NCBI GenBank assembly: GCA_030151925.1
Contig: JASLCY010000413.1
Coordinates: 1-8,752 of the forward strand
Length of the DNA stretch: 8,752 nucleotides
Reading direction: 5' to 3'
Source: Oligoflexus sp.
GTDB lineage: Bacteria; Bdellovibrionota_B; Oligoflexia; Oligoflexales; Oligoflexaceae
Shown here: piece by piece, positions 6,310 through 8,752 of the stretch
Numbering within the stretch: the stretch's first letter is position 1
How the letters are laid out: the number at the start of each line of letters is the position of its first letter
Position numbers and translations under genes: made by a program
Notes under the pieces: generated by a model
What the model was told of the DNA's origin: nothing
Seen by the model: the letters and a program-made list of their open reading frames with translations, nothing else
Databases searched by the model: none

Positions 6310-6332
6310 AGTATAGCATGACCTTATGGTCA
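6310..6332 (-). promoter_or_regulatory. putative promoter with overlapping palindrome for the 71-aa gene
   Basis: On the minus strand TATACT (plus 6310-6315) matches the -10 consensus at five of six bases. Three bases upstream is the dyad TGACC-N4-GGTCA (plus 6319-6332), lying between the -10 and the place a -35 would be. No good -35 is seen. A regulator bound at the dyad could activate or block this promoter. This is inference from position and symmetry only. Confidence 0.4.
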
Positions 6333-6360
6333 GCCGAGCTCATCTTTCGTGGACTTTCTG

Positions 6361-6726
6361 TCAGTCGATTTTATCTTTAACTTGAGTACTCCAACGTATT
6401 TTCTCGTCAGGATCCACGGACGCGTTTTCTTGAAAAAATTCGGCAGAACAAAAGGCGCACTTGTTTTGAAGCTCTTTTATATCGTCAAGGTTAAGTTTAT
6501 CGAGGCAGCCGAAGATGAGGATATAAAAGAAATTAGTCAAGGCGGGTTGGTCGATGTAATAAGTGGAGTCCGCAAGGTTCGGGTATCGACGATCAAGCCA
6601 GCGACAGGCCGTCTCGGGCAGAGGCTGATCCTGGGTTTTCGTATAGGACGACAAGAGAGAGGTGGCGAACCTCTCGAGCTTTTCCCGTCTTACGTAGATT
6701 CCCTGGTCAGATGATAGAAGGCTCAT
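6361..6726 (-). CDS. protein of unknown function (121 aa)
   Basis: A 121-residue protein I do not recognise. It starts MSLLSSDQGIYVRREKLERF, has a hydrophobic aromatic patch around residues 66-75 (LTNFFYILIFGCLDKL), a single CxxC (CAFC) near residue 91, and a charged tail rich in Asp and Lys. The patch is too short and mixed to be a confident membrane segment. One CxxC alone is not a zinc site but could be redox-active or part of a dimeric site. The ATG at 6724-6726 has only a weak ribosome site (GGGA eight bases upstream). A + strand frame of similar length covers the same bases; I prefer the minus strand because its composition is more protein-like and both neighbouring small genes read that way. 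The region is A/T-rich (24 of 60 bases are G or C in 6361-6420), unlike the main + strand genes. Confidence 0.55.
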   Translation of the reverse strand: MSLLSSDQGIYVRREKLERFATSLLSSYTKTQDQPLPETACRWLDRRYPNLADSTYYIDQPALTNFFYILIFGCLDKLNLDDIKELQNKCAFCSAEFFQENASVDPDEKIRWSTQVKDKID

Positions 6727-6869
6727 AGGCTCAATCCCATTAGGAGCGAGACTTACGACATGTTTCGCTAACTTCGGTATTCGAAAAAGCGTTGGTATGC
6801 ATGATAAAGCGGTTCGTAAGCCCTTTGTTTAGAGATATAGAAAAAATAAAAATTCCTCCCTACACCTAC
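6727..6869. other. A/T-rich spacer between two minus-strand small genes
   Basis: Non-coding as far as I can see. It contains long A or T runs around 6838-6853 and, on the minus strand, TATCAT, which resembles a -10 for the 121-aa gene; no matching -35 was found. I see no clear terminator, RNA gene or repeat in it. Confidence 0.4.
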
Positions 6870-8390
<1,521 letters not shown>

Positions 8391-8417
8391 GTCGGAATGC
8401 TAAGCTCGGGGGAAACG

Positions 8418-8752
8418 ATGAAATTACTGAAGACGCATAAAACGTTCGGTGGGCTCACCCAGTTCTGGGAGCATGATTCGGTCCAGACGAAGACGAAAAT
8501 GAAGTTCTCAACTTTTTCTCCTTCGCAAAAACCCAAAGGCGCATTGATCTTCCTGTCGGGCCTCACGTGTACCGACGAGAATTTCATTACGAAAGCCGGT
8601 GCCCAAAGATGGCTCGAAGAAGCCGGTCTGATGGTGATCTGCCCGGATACTTCGCCCCGCGGGCTTTCGCTCCCGGGAGAGCATGACGCCTATGATTTCG
8701 GATCCGGAGCAGGTTTTTACGTTGATGCGACGACTCCCGGCTATCGCGATCA
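8418..8752 (+). CDS. frmB: S-formylglutathione hydrolase, 3'-partial
   Basis: The first 111 or so codons of an esterase that splits S-formylglutathione into formate and glutathione, the step after FrmA (also named fghA). The fragment starts MKLLKTHKTFGGLTQFWEHD and shows the family signatures LIFLSGLTCTDENFITKAGAQ, CPDTSPRG and the block YDFGSGAGFYVDATT. The family's catalytic Ser, Asp and His lie further downstream and are beyond the window edge. The ATG has GGGGGA (8408-8413) four bases upstream. It begins 27 bases after frmA on the same strand, without a terminator between, so the two are almost certainly co-transcribed. The reading frame stays open to the last base of the window. Confidence 0.96.
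   Translation, partial: MKLLKTHKTFGGLTQFWEHDSVQTKTKMKFSTFSPSQKPKGALIFLSGLTCTDENFITKAGAQRWLEEAGLMVICPDTSPRGLSLPGEHDAYDFGSGAGFYVDATTPGYRD

Noticed and set aside
6349..6714. + strand 121-codon frame opposite the minus-strand 121-aa gene
   Set aside because: No ribosome site seen, composition less protein-like, and neighbouring small genes read on the minus strand. It remains the main alternative.

Overview
The window looks like Gram-negative, probably pseudomonadotal, chromosomal DNA. The evidence is a glutathione-dependent formaldehyde pair (frmA and the start of frmB/fghA), a lipoprotein signal, a Tat-exported phosphoesterase and an MreB homologue. I cannot place it to genus. Most large genes lie on the + strand and have clear Shine-Dalgarno sites.

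Layout. (1) 2-1015: C-terminal part of a membrane sensor histidine kinase, cut by the window start. (2) 1151-2560: Tat-exported phosphoesterase of the phospholipase C/acid phosphatase family. (3) 2633-2857: small helical protein of unknown function, preceded by a possible 16-codon mini-ORF. (4) 2847-3089, minus: a receiver-domain protein that lacks the middle of the domain, including the phospho-accepting aspartate. (5) 3090-3285: AT-rich intergenic region with a perfect 22-bp palindrome before a 73-aa XRE/Cro-type regulator (3286-3507). (6) 3630-4658: a lone, divergent MreB, followed by a rho-independent terminator. (7) 4831-6042: an exported lipoprotein with an alpha/beta-hydrolase (lipase-like) catalytic triad. 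(8) 6058-7139, minus: three small unknown proteins (89, 121 and 71 aa) in DNA that is more A/T-rich than its neighbours. (9) 7281-8390 and 8418 to the window end: S-(hydroxymethyl)glutathione dehydrogenase and S-formylglutathione hydrolase, an operon for formaldehyde oxidation with a good sigma-70-like promoter.

How they work together. Only frmA-frmB form a clear pathway: formaldehyde plus glutathione becomes S-formylglutathione, then formate. The rest is a mix of envelope and signalling functions: sensor kinase, exported phosphoesterase, lipoprotein hydrolase and MreB. No complete named system (CRISPR, restriction, toxin-antitoxin, prophage) is visible. The points most worth a second look are the receiver without its aspartate, the MreB with altered nucleotide-binding loops and no mreC/mreD beside it, the orphan XRE regulator with its palindrome, and the minus-strand cluster of small unknown genes.
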